DNA of 64,000 nt from Holdemania massiliensis (lineage in GTDB: Bacteria > Bacillota_I > Bacilli_A > Erysipelotrichales > Erysipelotrichaceae), in NCBI RefSeq assembly GCF_022440805.1, contig NZ_JAKNTK010000001.1, positions 3,720,001 through 3,784,000 on the forward strand, given 5' to 3'. Below, in pieces: positions 15,964 through 25,078 of this stretch; the first letter of the stretch is position 1, and every line of letters begins with the position of its first letter. Both the position numbers and the translations under genes were made by a program. The notes below the pieces were generated by a model that saw only the letters and a list, made by a program, of their open reading frames with translations, had not been told where the DNA came from and made no database searches.

Positions 15964-18624
15964 CTACTCGCTTTCTATGGTAAATGATTTCATGGGATGA
16001 TTCGGATCTAAATTGTTAAACCAAGACTCATAAGATTGCCAGATATCTGAATCACCATTAGGAAATGGATTTTTGGGATCTACGAATCGCACTCGATACT
16101 GATCATAATAGTTCTCCGTTATTGTATAGTCCGCAATAAAATTCCAACTGAATTCATTGTAGGCTGTCATTCTTCCTCTCACATCATATTGATATGTTTT
16201 TAAAACTGATCGTCGATCGGTATACCATTTCTGTCCTGCAGGTATCACTTCCTCATCTGGTAACGTTAATATCTTATTGTAGATATTGCCAGATCGCTTA
16301 GCAGCATACATCTGTGGCAGCTGATAAGCTTTTGCGTCTGTGTTGTATTGCAAAGGCACTTCATATTCTGTACCCTTTTCATATTCATATTTAACCGGTT
16401 CTGCCCCATGGATATAATCTGCAGCTGCAGATCCGCTGTTATAGTTTGCTCCTGCAACACACGCCCAGTTTTCCACTCGTTCGCAATTATTTTGATACTG
16501 CACCTGTACAGCTGTCGGAATACCTTCTCCTGCGAAAAATTCTGTTTTTTCTTGCACTAGTTTTAATTTTAAAACTTCTTCAATATTTTTTTGTGGTTCC
16601 CCATTTGCTACAATGCTACATGTTGTCGCTATAAAGTCCAATGTATCACCAGAGGTTGACTTTTCAGCCATCGTTTTCTTGAATACAGTGAGATCTAATG
16701 TGTCATTATCTTTATCCATATTTGCATCAGCAGACACTTGAATGCGGATCTGTAAACTATCCGCTGCGCTGCTGTAAGGATAAGTATATGTATAGCTTTT
16801 ATTTGTTAAAGTCACTGAATCTGTTTTCTTTAAAGTTCCGTTTTCGTAAACTTTTATCGTTGCTGGTGTGTTCATCTGGCAGTTATTGCAAGTGATATTA
16901 GCATAAACATTATTCTGTATGTTAGGAGAATAGCTAAAGCCATATAAGTTCCCGATTCCAACATCGCCTTTGTCGACGGTATAGGCCTCAGAATAAATCG
17001 TGTTTACATTGCCAACCTTATCCTCAATGTCCACTCTTAGCACAAATTGTCCGGAGATTCCAAAAGTAACAGTTTCTGAAACAGTTGTATACCAGTTCGA
17101 AGGTAAACTATAAGTTTGTCCTCCATCCGTACTCACAGAATATTTCCAGCGTTGTACTCCAGAATGATCATCACCTGGTGTTATCTTGACTTTTAAATCA
17201 TCGTAATAAACTCCTGTTGGTTGTGGATCAAATGATGCATAAGGTTTGTCTCGGTCAATCAGAAATTCCTTCGACCAGGCATCTCCTGTTTGTCCTAATT
17301 TGTCATAGACGACAGCTTTAATTTTCCATCGTCCTGTTTGCTCAAAAGTAAATTTTTCAATTTCTTCAGAGGATGTTTTTAGGAAAATTTCTACTCCATT
17401 ATCTACATTGTATAAATAATAATCAACCTTACTTACATAACGATCATCCGGATGTACAGTATTGTTATACCTCTGCAGAAATGTATCCCATGTATTTAGC
17501 CTAGCGTTGGATGTATGTCCGTTATATTTATAGCAATGACCTGTAGACCCTGTTGTATCCTGACACCATCCACGGTCTGTGGAATCCGCCACCCAGTCGC
17601 CGGTATTGCTTGTAGACCAATACATGGGTACTGCAATATATCTTATACCAGTTGTGTCACCTGTATTAATATAGGGATAGGCTGTTCCGCCAGCGCCACG
17701 AGATAAAAACTGAGATCCATCCCAATCCCATCCTGTAATTTGTGTTGCATAACCACCCATATAAACATTAAACCGGTTATCTGGTGCTTGCCAAGCGTTC
17801 CAACTCCATTCCTTGTGGAAGTCATAGTTAAGCCATTCTCGTGTGATAAAGCTCGGATCATAATTAATAACCGTTGTTACAGCCGGCGAATAAGTCGTAT
17901 AAGCGCTTCTTTGCCAGCCATTTGTGCCATCCGGTGAATAAACGCCTGATTGAGTGCAAATCGTTTCCGTGCGGGTCTCTGTACCTTCTATATACGATGT
18001 TGTCCATGATACATGCTCATAAATTTGATAGGTGTCAACTTGAAAATAGTTTAAGATGTATGTACTTCCAACATTTTGATTATCAAAGATAATCATGATA
18101 TTGGATACATCGGTATTTGCAGGGATTGTAACCGTATGGCGGCCGGATGATGATGTATTCTGCAGCACAGTCCCACGAAATTCTAAGTTTCCTCCGCCGA
18201 CATCCGCAGCATAACCATTTAAAAGTACTGTTTTTTGTACTGGATTACCATTTTTATCAAAAGCGTCTATATCATAAGTAAATTGCTGAATGCGCAAATT
18301 ACTAAAACTCGCTTGGAATAGATAAGGATCTTTATCAGTTGTTTGTCTGGTTACGGAATAAGGCTGCTGACCAAGTAAAGCATCTGCCCCTTTTCGTACT
18401 GGCCAAGCCCAAGTGCCAAGAGCATTCACAACACTACTTTTATCATGGCTGTTTACAATGGCTTCTTGACCATCTGACCATGGTATATCATAAAAGTTAT
18501 AATAGGTTACCCAATCTTTTTTGCTGTAGTAGGTAACTGTAATGCAGCCGGCCTGAATAATATCTGCAGATAATAAAAAAGTGATCAATAAGATCACCAA
18601 AGCTTTAATCAGATTTTTTACCAA
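15964..18624 (-). CDS. Large secreted surface protein of the Tad-like operon
   Basis: 886 residues. TTG 18624 with AAGGTGG just upstream, overlapping the TadZ-like gene by 20 bases. A signal peptide (LIKALVILLITFLLSADIIQA) precedes a long Thr/Ser/Tyr/Trp-rich beta structure. A repeated Ig-like segment begins at about residue 450 (DRDKPYASFDPQPTGVYYDD; EAYTVDKGDVG), typical of bacterial surface proteins. There is no LPXTG sorting signal or C-terminal membrane anchor. It is the last gene of the pilus cluster and could be a pilus-tip adhesin or mating-contact protein. Cysteine pairs (CNNC, CWCQ-like regions) may form disulfides. The function is inferred from context. Confidence 0.65.
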   Translation of the reverse strand: MVKNLIKALVILLITFLLSADIIQAGCITVTYYSKKDWVTYYNFYDIPWSDGQEAIVNSHDKSSVVNALGTWAWPVRKGADALLGQQPYSVTRQTTDKDPYLFQASFSNLRIQQFTYDIDAFDKNGNPVQKTVLLNGYAADVGGGNLEFRGTVLQNTSSSGRHTVTIPANTDVSNIMIIFDNQNVGSTYILNYFQVDTYQIYEHVSWTTSYIEGTETRTETICTQSGVYSPDGTNGWQRSAYTTYSPAVTTVINYDPSFITREWLNYDFHKEWSWNAWQAPDNRFNVYMGGYATQITGWDWDGSQFLSRGAGGTAYPYINTGDTTGIRYIAVPMYWSTSNTGDWVADSTDRGWCQDTTGSTGHCYKYNGHTSNARLNTWDTFLQRYNNTVHPDDRYVSKVDYYLYNVDNGVEIFLKTSSEEIEKFTFEQTGRWKIKAVVYDKLGQTGDAWSKEFLIDRDKPYASFDPQPTGVYYDDLKVKITPGDDHSGVQRWKYSVSTDGGQTYSLPSNWYTTVSETVTFGISGQFVLRVDIEDKVGNVNTIYSEAYTVDKGDVGIGNLYGFSYSPNIQNNVYANITCNNCQMNTPATIKVYENGTLKKTDSVTLTNKSYTYTYPYSSAADSLQIRIQVSADANMDKDNDTLDLTVFKKTMAEKSTSGDTLDFIATTCSIVANGEPQKNIEEVLKLKLVQEKTEFFAGEGIPTAVQVQYQNNCERVENWACVAGANYNSGSAAADYIHGAEPVKYEYEKGTEYEVPLQYNTDAKAYQLPQMYAAKRSGNIYNKILTLPDEEVIPAGQKWYTDRRSVLKTYQYDVRGRMTAYNEFSWNFIADYTITENYYDQYRVRFVDPKNPFPNGDSDIWQSYESWFNNLDPNHPMKSFTIESE

Positions 18625-19441
18625 AAGACCACCTTCTTTTTATTTTTGGATCCGGCATTGTTATTCCCAAAAGTTTTAAAATTGTTTGCACTTCATTTTT
18701 ATAGGAAAATTCATTGAAATATGGAACTACAGCACTAAACTGTTGTTCTATATCCAATTCTATTTTTTCAATTTCTGATTTTGTGAAAATTGATTTATTC
18801 AAGATAAGTTTTTTGCCGATGAGATCTTCCTTTCGATGATATTTTTGCCATTTATTTATTTGGATAGGATTATGAGCATAGATAACAAAAGTTTCGTCTG
18901 CTTGTTCAAATTGTATATTATCCAATAAAATAAATTCCGCAGATTTATGATCTAGCAAGAAGTCCTTAATTCTCGACTTCGATACGCTAAAGCAATACTC
19001 GTTGTTAAAAGATACAAGATCTTTATTGTTTAATTCAACAGCTACTGTTTCATGCCTTAATTCATTCAAAAGCTTTGTCAAATAATATATCAATGTTGTA
19101 ACTCCGCAACGATCGGTTAATCCCACAAAAGAGATAATTCGAGTTACCTGTAATTCTCCATTGCCTACATAGACTACTCTCTCAATCGAGTCCGGATTAT
19201 CTCTTTGAAATAACAGTTTTTCTTTTATATGTTCCATTTCATCTGCCGGAATGTTTGATAAAGCATAAATGCTTACATCCAGGCCAGCTTCCAGTCCTAG
19301 TCGTATTTGTTCCATTTGTGTCCAGGTAAAATGAGCGTTAGCATAAACGTCAACATTCACTTTATTTTTTTTCCCTAATTCAATCTGATAAAGCTGTTCA
19401 CCATTAAGTCCCATATCTTTATATTTTTTTAATGGATCCAT
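18605..19441 (-). CDS. TadZ/CpaE-like protein with degenerate P-loop
   Basis: 278 residues; ATG 19441 follows GAGGAGGGAAATGA. The N-terminus has three helix-turn repeats typified by MEQIRLGLEAGLDVSIYA. From residue 105 the sequence RIISFVGLTDRCGVTTLIYY mimics the start of a ParA/MinD fold but lacks the K[GS]xGK[ST] lysines, as in atypical TadZ proteins that position Tad pili at a pole without normal ATP turnover. It lies next to TadE-like and TadB/C-like genes. Assignment is by context and fold pattern. Confidence 0.6.
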   Translation of the reverse strand: MDPLKKYKDMGLNGEQLYQIELGKKNKVNVDVYANAHFTWTQMEQIRLGLEAGLDVSIYALSNIPADEMEHIKEKLLFQRDNPDSIERVVYVGNGELQVTRIISFVGLTDRCGVTTLIYYLTKLLNELRHETVAVELNNKDLVSFNNEYCFSVSKSRIKDFLLDHKSAEFILLDNIQFEQADETFVIYAHNPIQINKWQKYHRKEDLIGKKLILNKSIFTKSEIEKIELDIEQQFSAVVPYFNEFSYKNEVQTILKLLGITMPDPKIKRRWSFGKKSD

Positions 19442-19461
19442 TCATTTCCCTCCTCGTCATA

Positions 19462-19806
19462 TTAATATAAACATCGTTTTGTCGATTTGGATGAAGTTAA
19501 AGGGATATCAACGTTTAGTATTGGTAAATGTAATGAGGTTATTACTTTTACTTGATAGCTTTTATAATCACCTATAGCTTGAGGATTGATCTGAATTGTT
19601 GCTTTTGTCATATCCTGATCCAGCTGGTTGATTAAAGTTTGTGCATCATCTGTCAGACCTTCATGCACTTCAATGATGTCTGTAACAAAAGCAGATGCAT
19701 CTGATATAGGTTTATAATAAACAGAGTACCCAAGCATACCAAACAAAATAAGTACAAACATACAAAACAGATAGATTATGCCATATCCTTCTATAGCTTT
19801 ACTCAT
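19462..19806 (-). CDS. TadE-like pseudopilin
   Basis: About 114 residues from ATG 19806 (a GTG nine bases upstream is also possible). A short N-terminus with a glutamate (SKAIEGYG) precedes one hydrophobic helix (IIYLFCMFVLILFGMLGYSV), then a soluble domain, as in TadE/DUF4320 pseudopilins. Such proteins prime or cap Tad fibres after processing by an A24 peptidase; no such peptidase is visible in this window. The gene follows the TadC-like gene directly. Confidence 0.65.
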   Translation of the reverse strand: MSKAIEGYGIIYLFCMFVLILFGMLGYSVYYKPISDASAFVTDIIEVHEGLTDDAQTLINQLDQDMTKATIQINPQAIGDYKSYQVKVITSLHLPILNVDIPLTSSKSTKRCLY

Positions 19807-19811
19807 TACAC

Positions 19812-20561
19812 TCACACCCCAATCTTAAAGAAATCCATTGCTGTAAAGAGTAGCAATATCAAAGCACCCATGGATCCAAATAATGCGTACGAAAAAAGGT
19901 TGTGCTTATCTAAAACATCCTCGGCTTGTATCTGTTTCTGCTTATTTAGTTTTTGATTTGCTAAATTGCAGAAAGACATCATCACGTCTTCCCTATTTTT
20001 GCTGGATATTGTTAACGTAAACAAAGTACGCATTACAGAGTTAATATCTGGAACTTGCTTAAATTTATATGCAAAATTAAGATATGGTGCTAAAGTGGAT
20101 CCGCTGTTATGTATTTCCTCCACTAAAATCTTTAAATCTGTTTGAAATAGTTCCGGGGCGTCTGGGATGACTTTCTGCAGCGTAATCGGAACTGAGTTTA
20201 ATTGGATTAAACTCGCAATCTTGTCTAAAAGAAAAGGAAATTCTTTAATAGCTATGGCTAATTTACGTTTATATTTATTTAGCAAAATTTTATATTGCAG
20301 ATAATAAGCTGCTAAAAAAAAGAGAATACAAGTGTATTCATTGGACACGCCCAACAAAAGAGTGAGCATAGCAACAATCAAAGACCATAATATTCGATCC
20401 TTAAATTTCTTTTCCCAACTAACGCTATAAACTTTTTCGATCAGAAATTTATAATCTTTTTCAATCAGTACTTCGCGTATATCTTCCTTTGACCATTTTT
20501 CAGGATCATAAAACCAGATATACCACAATAAGATTAACCCTATGATTAATACAATTAACAC
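19812..20561 (-). CDS. tadC: TadC-like type II secretion F-domain membrane protein
   Basis: 249 residues with membrane segments at the N-terminus, near residues 60-90 and at the C-terminus (LFGSMGALILLLFTAMDFF). The cytoplasmic middle has the T2SSF pattern (LDKIASLIQLNSVPITLQKV). It forms with the TadB-like protein the inner-membrane platform driven by the TadA ATPase. A GTG start at 20561 with AGGAGG nine bases upstream is preferred; an ATG nearby is out of frame. Confidence 0.7.
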   Translation of the reverse strand: MLIVLIIGLILLWYIWFYDPEKWSKEDIREVLIEKDYKFLIEKVYSVSWEKKFKDRILWSLIVAMLTLLLGVSNEYTCILFFLAAYYLQYKILLNKYKRKLAIAIKEFPFLLDKIASLIQLNSVPITLQKVIPDAPELFQTDLKILVEEIHNSGSTLAPYLNFAYKFKQVPDINSVMRTLFTLTISSKNREDVMMSFCNLANQKLNKQKQIQAEDVLDKHNLFSYALFGSMGALILLLFTAMDFFKIGV

Positions 20562-20577
20562 TACTCATTTCCTCCTT

Positions 20578-21438
20578 TCATTTGAAAGTGTTCTTTAACG
20601 TTGACCAGTGCTCATAAAATAAAACAAGTACAACATGGAATATGTAAAATAAAAAGTAATAAAACTTTACCTTAGTTACATTTGCTCCCATATCCACAGT
20701 AAACATCGCATGAACCATATATGAAACAAATATGGATAAGACTACAATCATGTAGAACCCTTTACGTTTCGCTTCTCGCCCGATCTGATAATTTGATAAG
20801 GTAACCTGATACATTTCTATCGCGCTGTATGTTAAGTCATATTGTTTCAAATTGTAAACACCATCTAGTGACTTTGAAATTAATAGATTGTCCAGCTTTT
20901 TTATTTCTTCTTGCGGATATTTTTTCTCAAAATGCTTTAAAGCCAGACGTAGATCTGCATTTTCATAAATATCTTTTAACAACAATTTCAGATCGCCGGC
21001 AAGTGGCTCTTCTGCAATTTCAGCACAGTCTTTCAAAAGACTAACGACTTGACGATTTTCTTTTAGGAAAAGGATGGCATATTGAATGTACGAAATAATT
21101 TGCTCCTGCAGATGATCATTATAGACTCTTACACTATTAAGGAAAATGAAGTAAGGCAACATAAATAAAATGCATACTGTAATAATCAATGAATATACCA
21201 TGCTATCTAGGCTGCTGTAACAAAGCGCAAAGGAAAGGAATCCAACTATTAAGGCTTGTTGGCTATATTTTTGCAAGCTGTAAGTTGTGCCATATTTACT
21301 GTAATCTAATCCCCAATAACTATATCTTCTAAGTTTAGCTACTATTTTAAAATCCTTCCAATTCAGAATCGGAAGAACCCACATTGCAAATAAAATCAAA
21401 ACTGTTGCAAGTAAAACAAAAGGAAACAGCAATCTCAT
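20578..21438 (-). CDS. tadB: TadB-like type II secretion F-domain membrane protein
   Basis: 286 residues. Membrane segments lie near residues 3-22, 62-100 and 225-270. The cytoplasmic segment YIQYAILFLKENRQVVSLLK then ALKHFEKKYP resembles the TadB/GspF helical domain. The start ATG overlaps the TadA stop (ATGA), showing coupling. Together with the TadC-like product it forms the platform that extrudes pilin. Confidence 0.7.
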   Translation of the reverse strand: MRLLFPFVLLATVLILFAMWVLPILNWKDFKIVAKLRRYSYWGLDYSKYGTTYSLQKYSQQALIVGFLSFALCYSSLDSMVYSLIITVCILFMLPYFIFLNSVRVYNDHLQEQIISYIQYAILFLKENRQVVSLLKDCAEIAEEPLAGDLKLLLKDIYENADLRLALKHFEKKYPQEEIKKLDNLLISKSLDGVYNLKQYDLTYSAIEMYQVTLSNYQIGREAKRKGFYMIVVLSIFVSYMVHAMFTVDMGANVTKVKFYYFLFYIFHVVLVLFYEHWSTLKNTFK

Positions 21439-22454
21439 AAAAAGATTCCTCTTTCCTTCATTTTATACGAAATTTTTGGGCAAGATTTATTAAGGTTATT
21501 TGAGCCTTTACTCCATATTAAATGATCTGATGGGATTAAATTTGAATAATCATATTCTGTGATATTTGATATAAAACGTTTTATTCCTTGCTGTGTTTCA
21601 ATTTTCCTAACTGAGACAACAACATCAATTAATGAATGAATACGATTTGACAATGAATCATAGTCACTTGTGGGCAGTTTTAGCATCTGCAAAATTCTGG
21701 ACACTACACCGATGGATTCATCAGTGTGCATCGTGGTCATAACATGGCATCCGTTACTCATGCCATCCAATAGATCTTCAACCTCTCTGCCTCGCGCTTC
21801 CTGCAGAAACAACCATTGCAAATTTTGTCTTAGACACTTAGCGATAATTTCTGAATATGTCATATCTTCCCTAACCCTCACTTCAAGGATATTTTTTTCG
21901 GGATAGAGCAGAGGTAGCTGAAACTCCATACTATCCTCAACGGTTATGATTCGTTCCTGACCCGGCACAGAACCGGCTAGCCACTTAACAAGCTGTGTCT
22001 TTCCACTACCCGTTTCCCCAATCACTAAAATGTTGCAACCTGCTTGTACATATTTTTTTAATCGTTCTAAAACTGATGCTTCAGCATACCCGCTTGTTTT
22101 CATGTAGTTTTCTGACAGAATGTTTTCTTTTGTTACCTTTCGTAAAGTGAGAGCTGTGCCTGCAGGCGAGACATAAGAATGGAAAGCAGAAATACGAATA
22201 ATATAATCATCAACATCGATCTCCCCTTCTAAAAAAGGGGAACTAGGATTAAACTCTTTTTCCATCTTATTTGCTACTTGTACAGCTATTTTTGTAATTT
22301 CTTCATTGCTTAGCAATAAATTAGCACGATAAGTACCTTTAGTATTTGAGGTAGCTGTTATAACTCCATTTAAGCATGTAATATCTCGTATATCATCATT
22401 GTCCATTAATTCTTTTAGTTGACCCAGATCCACATATTCAAAGATGTTACTCAT
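21435..22454 (-). CDS. tadA: TadA/CpaF-type secretion ATPase
   Basis: 339 residues from ATG 22454 (GGCGGAGGAAAACC upstream). Walker A NILVIGETGSGKTQLVKW, Asp box ITVEDSMEFQL, Walker B LFLQEARGREVEDLL and the histidine-containing GCHVMTTMHTDES are all present, as in VirB11/TadA hexameric ATPases. It powers Tad pilus assembly; a VirB11-like role in the element's T4SS is possible because no other VirB11 is in view. The N-terminal domain is shorter than in typical CpaF. Confidence 0.88.
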   Translation of the reverse strand: MSNIFEYVDLGQLKELMDNDDIRDITCLNGVITATSNTKGTYRANLLLSNEEITKIAVQVANKMEKEFNPSSPFLEGEIDVDDYIIRISAFHSYVSPAGTALTLRKVTKENILSENYMKTSGYAEASVLERLKKYVQAGCNILVIGETGSGKTQLVKWLAGSVPGQERIITVEDSMEFQLPLLYPEKNILEVRVREDMTYSEIIAKCLRQNLQWLFLQEARGREVEDLLDGMSNGCHVMTTMHTDESIGVVSRILQMLKLPTSDYDSLSNRIHSLIDVVVSVRKIETQQGIKRFISNITEYDYSNLIPSDHLIWSKGSNNLNKSCPKISYKMKERGIFL

Positions 22455-23244
22455 GGTTTTCCTCCGCCGGCATTCGCAGCTGCAGATCGATTGTGCGTTG
22501 ATAAATAGCATCCTTCATCCTTGCCCTATCGTAAAAGGTGTTACCTGTAATCCCGTGCATAGATTCGAAACTAATTACCGGAAACACATCTCCAAAATGT
22601 TTGGCTCTTCCTACAAGATCAGCATCCTCGTAGGACAACGCAACAACAATTGTAGCAGCATCCCCAACACCCAATTGTCCCATTTTGATACCAGCCTCAT
22701 CATAGACAGCTAAAACTCTTGCAGCTTCAACAAGCTCACCATAAACGATTTTTTCCTTTTGATCTTCAGAATTAGGTTCAATTCCCGTTCCTGAAAAATA
22801 CAAATCAATCTGATGACCCGGTAGGATGGAATTCGCATAGGAACTTTGTATGTCTGTATTTACGGTAATTGCTATTTCTCCCGCTTTCAAATCATATAAG
22901 CTAACATCTTTCATTTCTTCTGAAGGTTTAATCAGAGCTTTATAAAACAACGATTTTTCAGCCAAAGAATCGTATGAATTAACTACCTTCCCAATAATAT
23001 CTTGAGGCTCCGTATAAATATTCTCAATAACAGCTGCAGCTGGCAACTCCATATATGTAATATCACTTTCATTTATTATTTGACCTGCAGACATATATTT
23101 ATTTGTTACTGGTACTGATATTAACTGTTTTGCATGTGTAACTGCTGATTGATAGCTTAAATAAAAAGCTATTGCAATACCAGCAATCAACACCATAGAT
23201 ACGATTGCTTTATGCTTTTTAACAAACAGCTTAATTTTAAACAT
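22447..23244 (-). CDS. cpaB: CpaB/RcpC-like SAF-domain protein
   Basis: 265 residues from ATG 23244 (AAGGAAGGATGAATCT upstream). One N-terminal membrane helix (IVSMVLIAGIAIAFYLSY) anchors a SAF domain beginning VPVTNKYMSAGQIINESDIT. CpaB-like proteins sit outside the membrane in Tad systems and are thought to contact peptidoglycan or the pilus channel. The gene is coupled to tadA by an 8-base overlap. Confidence 0.75.
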   Translation of the reverse strand: MFKIKLFVKKHKAIVSMVLIAGIAIAFYLSYQSAVTHAKQLISVPVTNKYMSAGQIINESDITYMELPAAAVIENIYTEPQDIIGKVVNSYDSLAEKSLFYKALIKPSEEMKDVSLYDLKAGEIAITVNTDIQSSYANSILPGHQIDLYFSGTGIEPNSEDQKEKIVYGELVEAARVLAVYDEAGIKMGQLGVGDAATIVVALSYEDADLVGRAKHFGDVFPVISFESMHGITGNTFYDRARMKDAIYQRTIDLQLRMPAEENHE

Positions 23245-23248
23245 AGAT

Positions 23249-23647
23249 TCATCCTTCCTTATCGTCAATAATAATAATATTTGTATAATCAACTATAAGA
23301 TCAGTATCCAGCATTAAATAGGTACTGTATCCTCTTACTCTTACCGCAATGCCTGGTGGTTCTTCAGATACACCTAAAATATCAATTTGATATTTTAGGT
23401 TGATATCCTTATTTTCTTGGAAATTTGACAACCATAAATCTAATGCCTGGCTTTGATCTATAGATAATTTACCACTTGAAAATAGATCTCCGAGATTTAC
23501 TGCCTCTGTAATTGAGGATATCTGAGTGGTGCGCGTTGTACTATGTACATCATCGTCCGCTGTTATCTTGTTGTTAAAATCAATAGCAGTAAAGATCAGT
23601 ATCAAGGATAATAACACCAATCCATAGTAAGCAATCGCACCACTCAT
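23249..23647 (-). CDS. Pilus-operon membrane-anchored protein (TadG/DUF5411-like)
   Basis: About 132 residues from ATG 23647 (GAGAGGATGATTAAA upstream). One N-terminal helix (AIAYYGLVLLSLILIFTAI) is followed by a soluble domain with Thr/Ser and beta strands. Small minor pilin-like proteins of this layout accompany TadE in many Firmicutes elements. Position between the small pilin and CpaB supports a structural role in the fibre or its base. Confidence 0.55.
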   Translation of the reverse strand: MSGAIAYYGLVLLSLILIFTAIDFNNKITADDDVHSTTRTTQISSITEAVNLGDLFSSGKLSIDQSQALDLWLSNFQENKDINLKYQIDILGVSEEPPGIAVRVRGYSTYLMLDTDLIVDYTNIIIIDDKEG

Positions 23648-23674
23648 TTTAATCATCCTCTCATTAATCTAACA

Positions 23675-23848
23675 TTAACCTAAGAACCAAACTTTTAATA
23701 AAATTCTGCTGCCTAACAATTTATTGAAATTTTCCAAAATACCATCGGTCAATTGCTTCATAAAATCCTGTTTTGCAAACAGGATAAATAAACCAAAGAT
23801 TGCAATAACCACGATGATTAAGCCATATTCTTCAAAAAACGCCTTCAT
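23675..23848 (-). CDS. Small Flp-like pilin, first gene of the Tad operon
   Basis: 57 residues with an excellent ribosome site (GAAAGGAGGTGGACTG) before ATG 23848. The sequence begins MKAFFEEYGLIIVVIAIFGL: a glutamate-rich short leader and a hydrophobic helix, then an amphipathic tail ending LLKVWFLG. Length and layout match the small major pilin or pilin-like proteins of Tad/Flp loci. The strong ribosome site suggests high expression. It is easily missed because of its size. Confidence 0.7.
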   Translation of the reverse strand: MKAFFEEYGLIIVVIAIFGLFILFAKQDFMKQLTDGILENFNKLLGSRILLKVWFLG

Positions 23849-23923
23849 CAGTCCACCTCCTTTCTACTGGCAATTTTTTCTAGTTAAGGAATTTTCATAC
23901 ACATACAACCACTCCTTTCTGAA

Positions 23924-23958
23924 CAAAAAAAAGAGCAACACCAGGGATGTGCAGCTCT
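23924..23958 (-). terminator. Terminator/attenuator ahead of the Tad operon
   Basis: On the minus strand AGAGC...GCTCT with an inner GCAC/GTGT pairing is followed by eight T residues. It lies 75 bases before the pilin start and 225 bases after the upstream HTH gene, so it ends the par transcript or attenuates the pilus operon. A short frame (MCMKIP, ATG 23904) with its own GGAG ribosome site follows it. From 23850 to 24183 there is no other convincing gene. Confidence 0.5.
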
Positions 23959-24183
23959 GCAAATCGGATGGATGAGGGAGGGGATATCCCTTGATCTTCC
24001 GATGATAATATTTTAGCACGGTTTTTAGCCAAATTATTCCCGCCCACGCGTGCAAGGTATTAGCTTTTGTGCAAGTAAAGTCATTTTACCCTTTTATAAA
24101 AGCATTTGTAATGATTTAAGATTTATGTACCAAGCAAAAAGTTATATAAAAATATTTTTATAACCGTATTTCTTGAAAATTTG

Positions 24184-25005
24184 TCACCTAGTAGATTGAC
24201 GAAATCCAAGTATCACTTTATCGATTTGTTCCTTCGTAAATTTGTTTTTATCCCGCCATTTTTGCAAAGTTGCGGGAGTAATATTTAATATGTCAGCAAC
24301 CTTTAACGGATGAGTATCTAAAATAGCTTTAAAAATTTCTTTACGATCTTCTTCCTGTTCTAACTCCATACGATGTATTCTATTTGTCAGAACTTTATAG
24401 CGCTTTTTTTGTTCATAAAATAACGCCGACAGTCGGCAAACATCTGCCCCATCTAAAAATCGATTTTCCAGTCCATAATCGAGTATTTCATCAATTTCCT
24501 TCATAATTTGTTCTCCATCTATTTTATCCCACTCTATATCATAATAATCTAACGCCCAAGAGTGCTGCATTATCAATTCTGCACGTTGTAACAAAATATA
24601 AACTTTCCTAGAACTTGATATGGATAAATCCTTTTGAATTTGAGATATGGATGTTGGCAAGATATATTTCTTTACAAAAATTTTTCTAGCGAGTGAGTCT
24701 GAAATTTGATTAATCTTCCCTATCCAGTATACTAAGAATTTTCTCTCTATATATTCTCTTTCCATTACGTCGAATACCTTATCTCTATTATTATTATATT
24801 TTGCAGGTATACGAATTATAGAATGACTATAGTTGATGGTATCTAAATAATAATTGTGAGTAACGTAAAAATTAAATCTTAAGGTCGCTCCTGCAAGATA
24901 GAAAGATCCCAACATATCAGCATATTGCATCATCAACTTGATCATTTCAATCATCTTTTCTTTTGGTGTCCAGATAGCATGATGGATTATATCTAATTGC
25001 CTCAT
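24184..25005 (-). CDS. HTH protein of the partition operon
   Basis: 273 residues from ATG 25005, after GGGGGAG; a longer reading would translate the repeat hairpins. Mostly helical. The C-terminal segment PLKVADILNITPATLQKWRD has a helix-turn-helix pattern. The middle shows helices with SISQIQKDLSISSSRKVYIL, possibly a second HTH. Position after parA-parB and next to the palindromes makes it a candidate binder of those sites or a replication/transfer regulator. Family not recognised. Confidence 0.6.
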   Translation of the reverse strand: MRQLDIIHHAIWTPKEKMIEMIKLMMQYADMLGSFYLAGATLRFNFYVTHNYYLDTINYSHSIIRIPAKYNNNRDKVFDVMEREYIERKFLVYWIGKINQISDSLARKIFVKKYILPTSISQIQKDLSISSSRKVYILLQRAELIMQHSWALDYYDIEWDKIDGEQIMKEIDEILDYGLENRFLDGADVCRLSALFYEQKKRYKVLTNRIHRMELEQEEDRKEIFKAILDTHPLKVADILNITPATLQKWRDKNKFTKEQIDKVILGFRQSTR

Positions 25006-25015
25006 AACTCCCCCT

Positions 25016-25037
25016 AACATGGTTATTTGGCCATGTT
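25016..25037 (-). repeat. Hairpin, CATGG family
   Basis: AACATGG (25016-25022) pairs with CCATGTT (25031-25037) around an eight-base loop; no T-tract follows, AGGGGGAGTT being the ribosome site of the HTH gene. It may influence translation start of that gene rather than termination. Confidence 0.5.
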
Positions 25038-25054
25038 TTATTTTAATTAAATCT

Positions 25055-25077
25055 GTTTGGGGCAAATTGCCCCAAAC
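25055..25077. promoter_or_regulatory. Palindrome copy 4, longest form
   Basis: The core GGGGCAAATTGCCCC (25059-25073) is extended by GTTT and AAAC, giving perfect 11-base arms around one central A. It starts directly after the ParB stop. It is the best-conserved copy and may define the full operator. Confidence 0.7.
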
Positions 25078-25078
25078 A

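Noticed and set aside
23864..24055. 63-codon minus-strand ORF MHAWAGIIW
   Set aside because: It spans the attenuator hairpin and has poor start context; the pilin begins further downstream in another frame.
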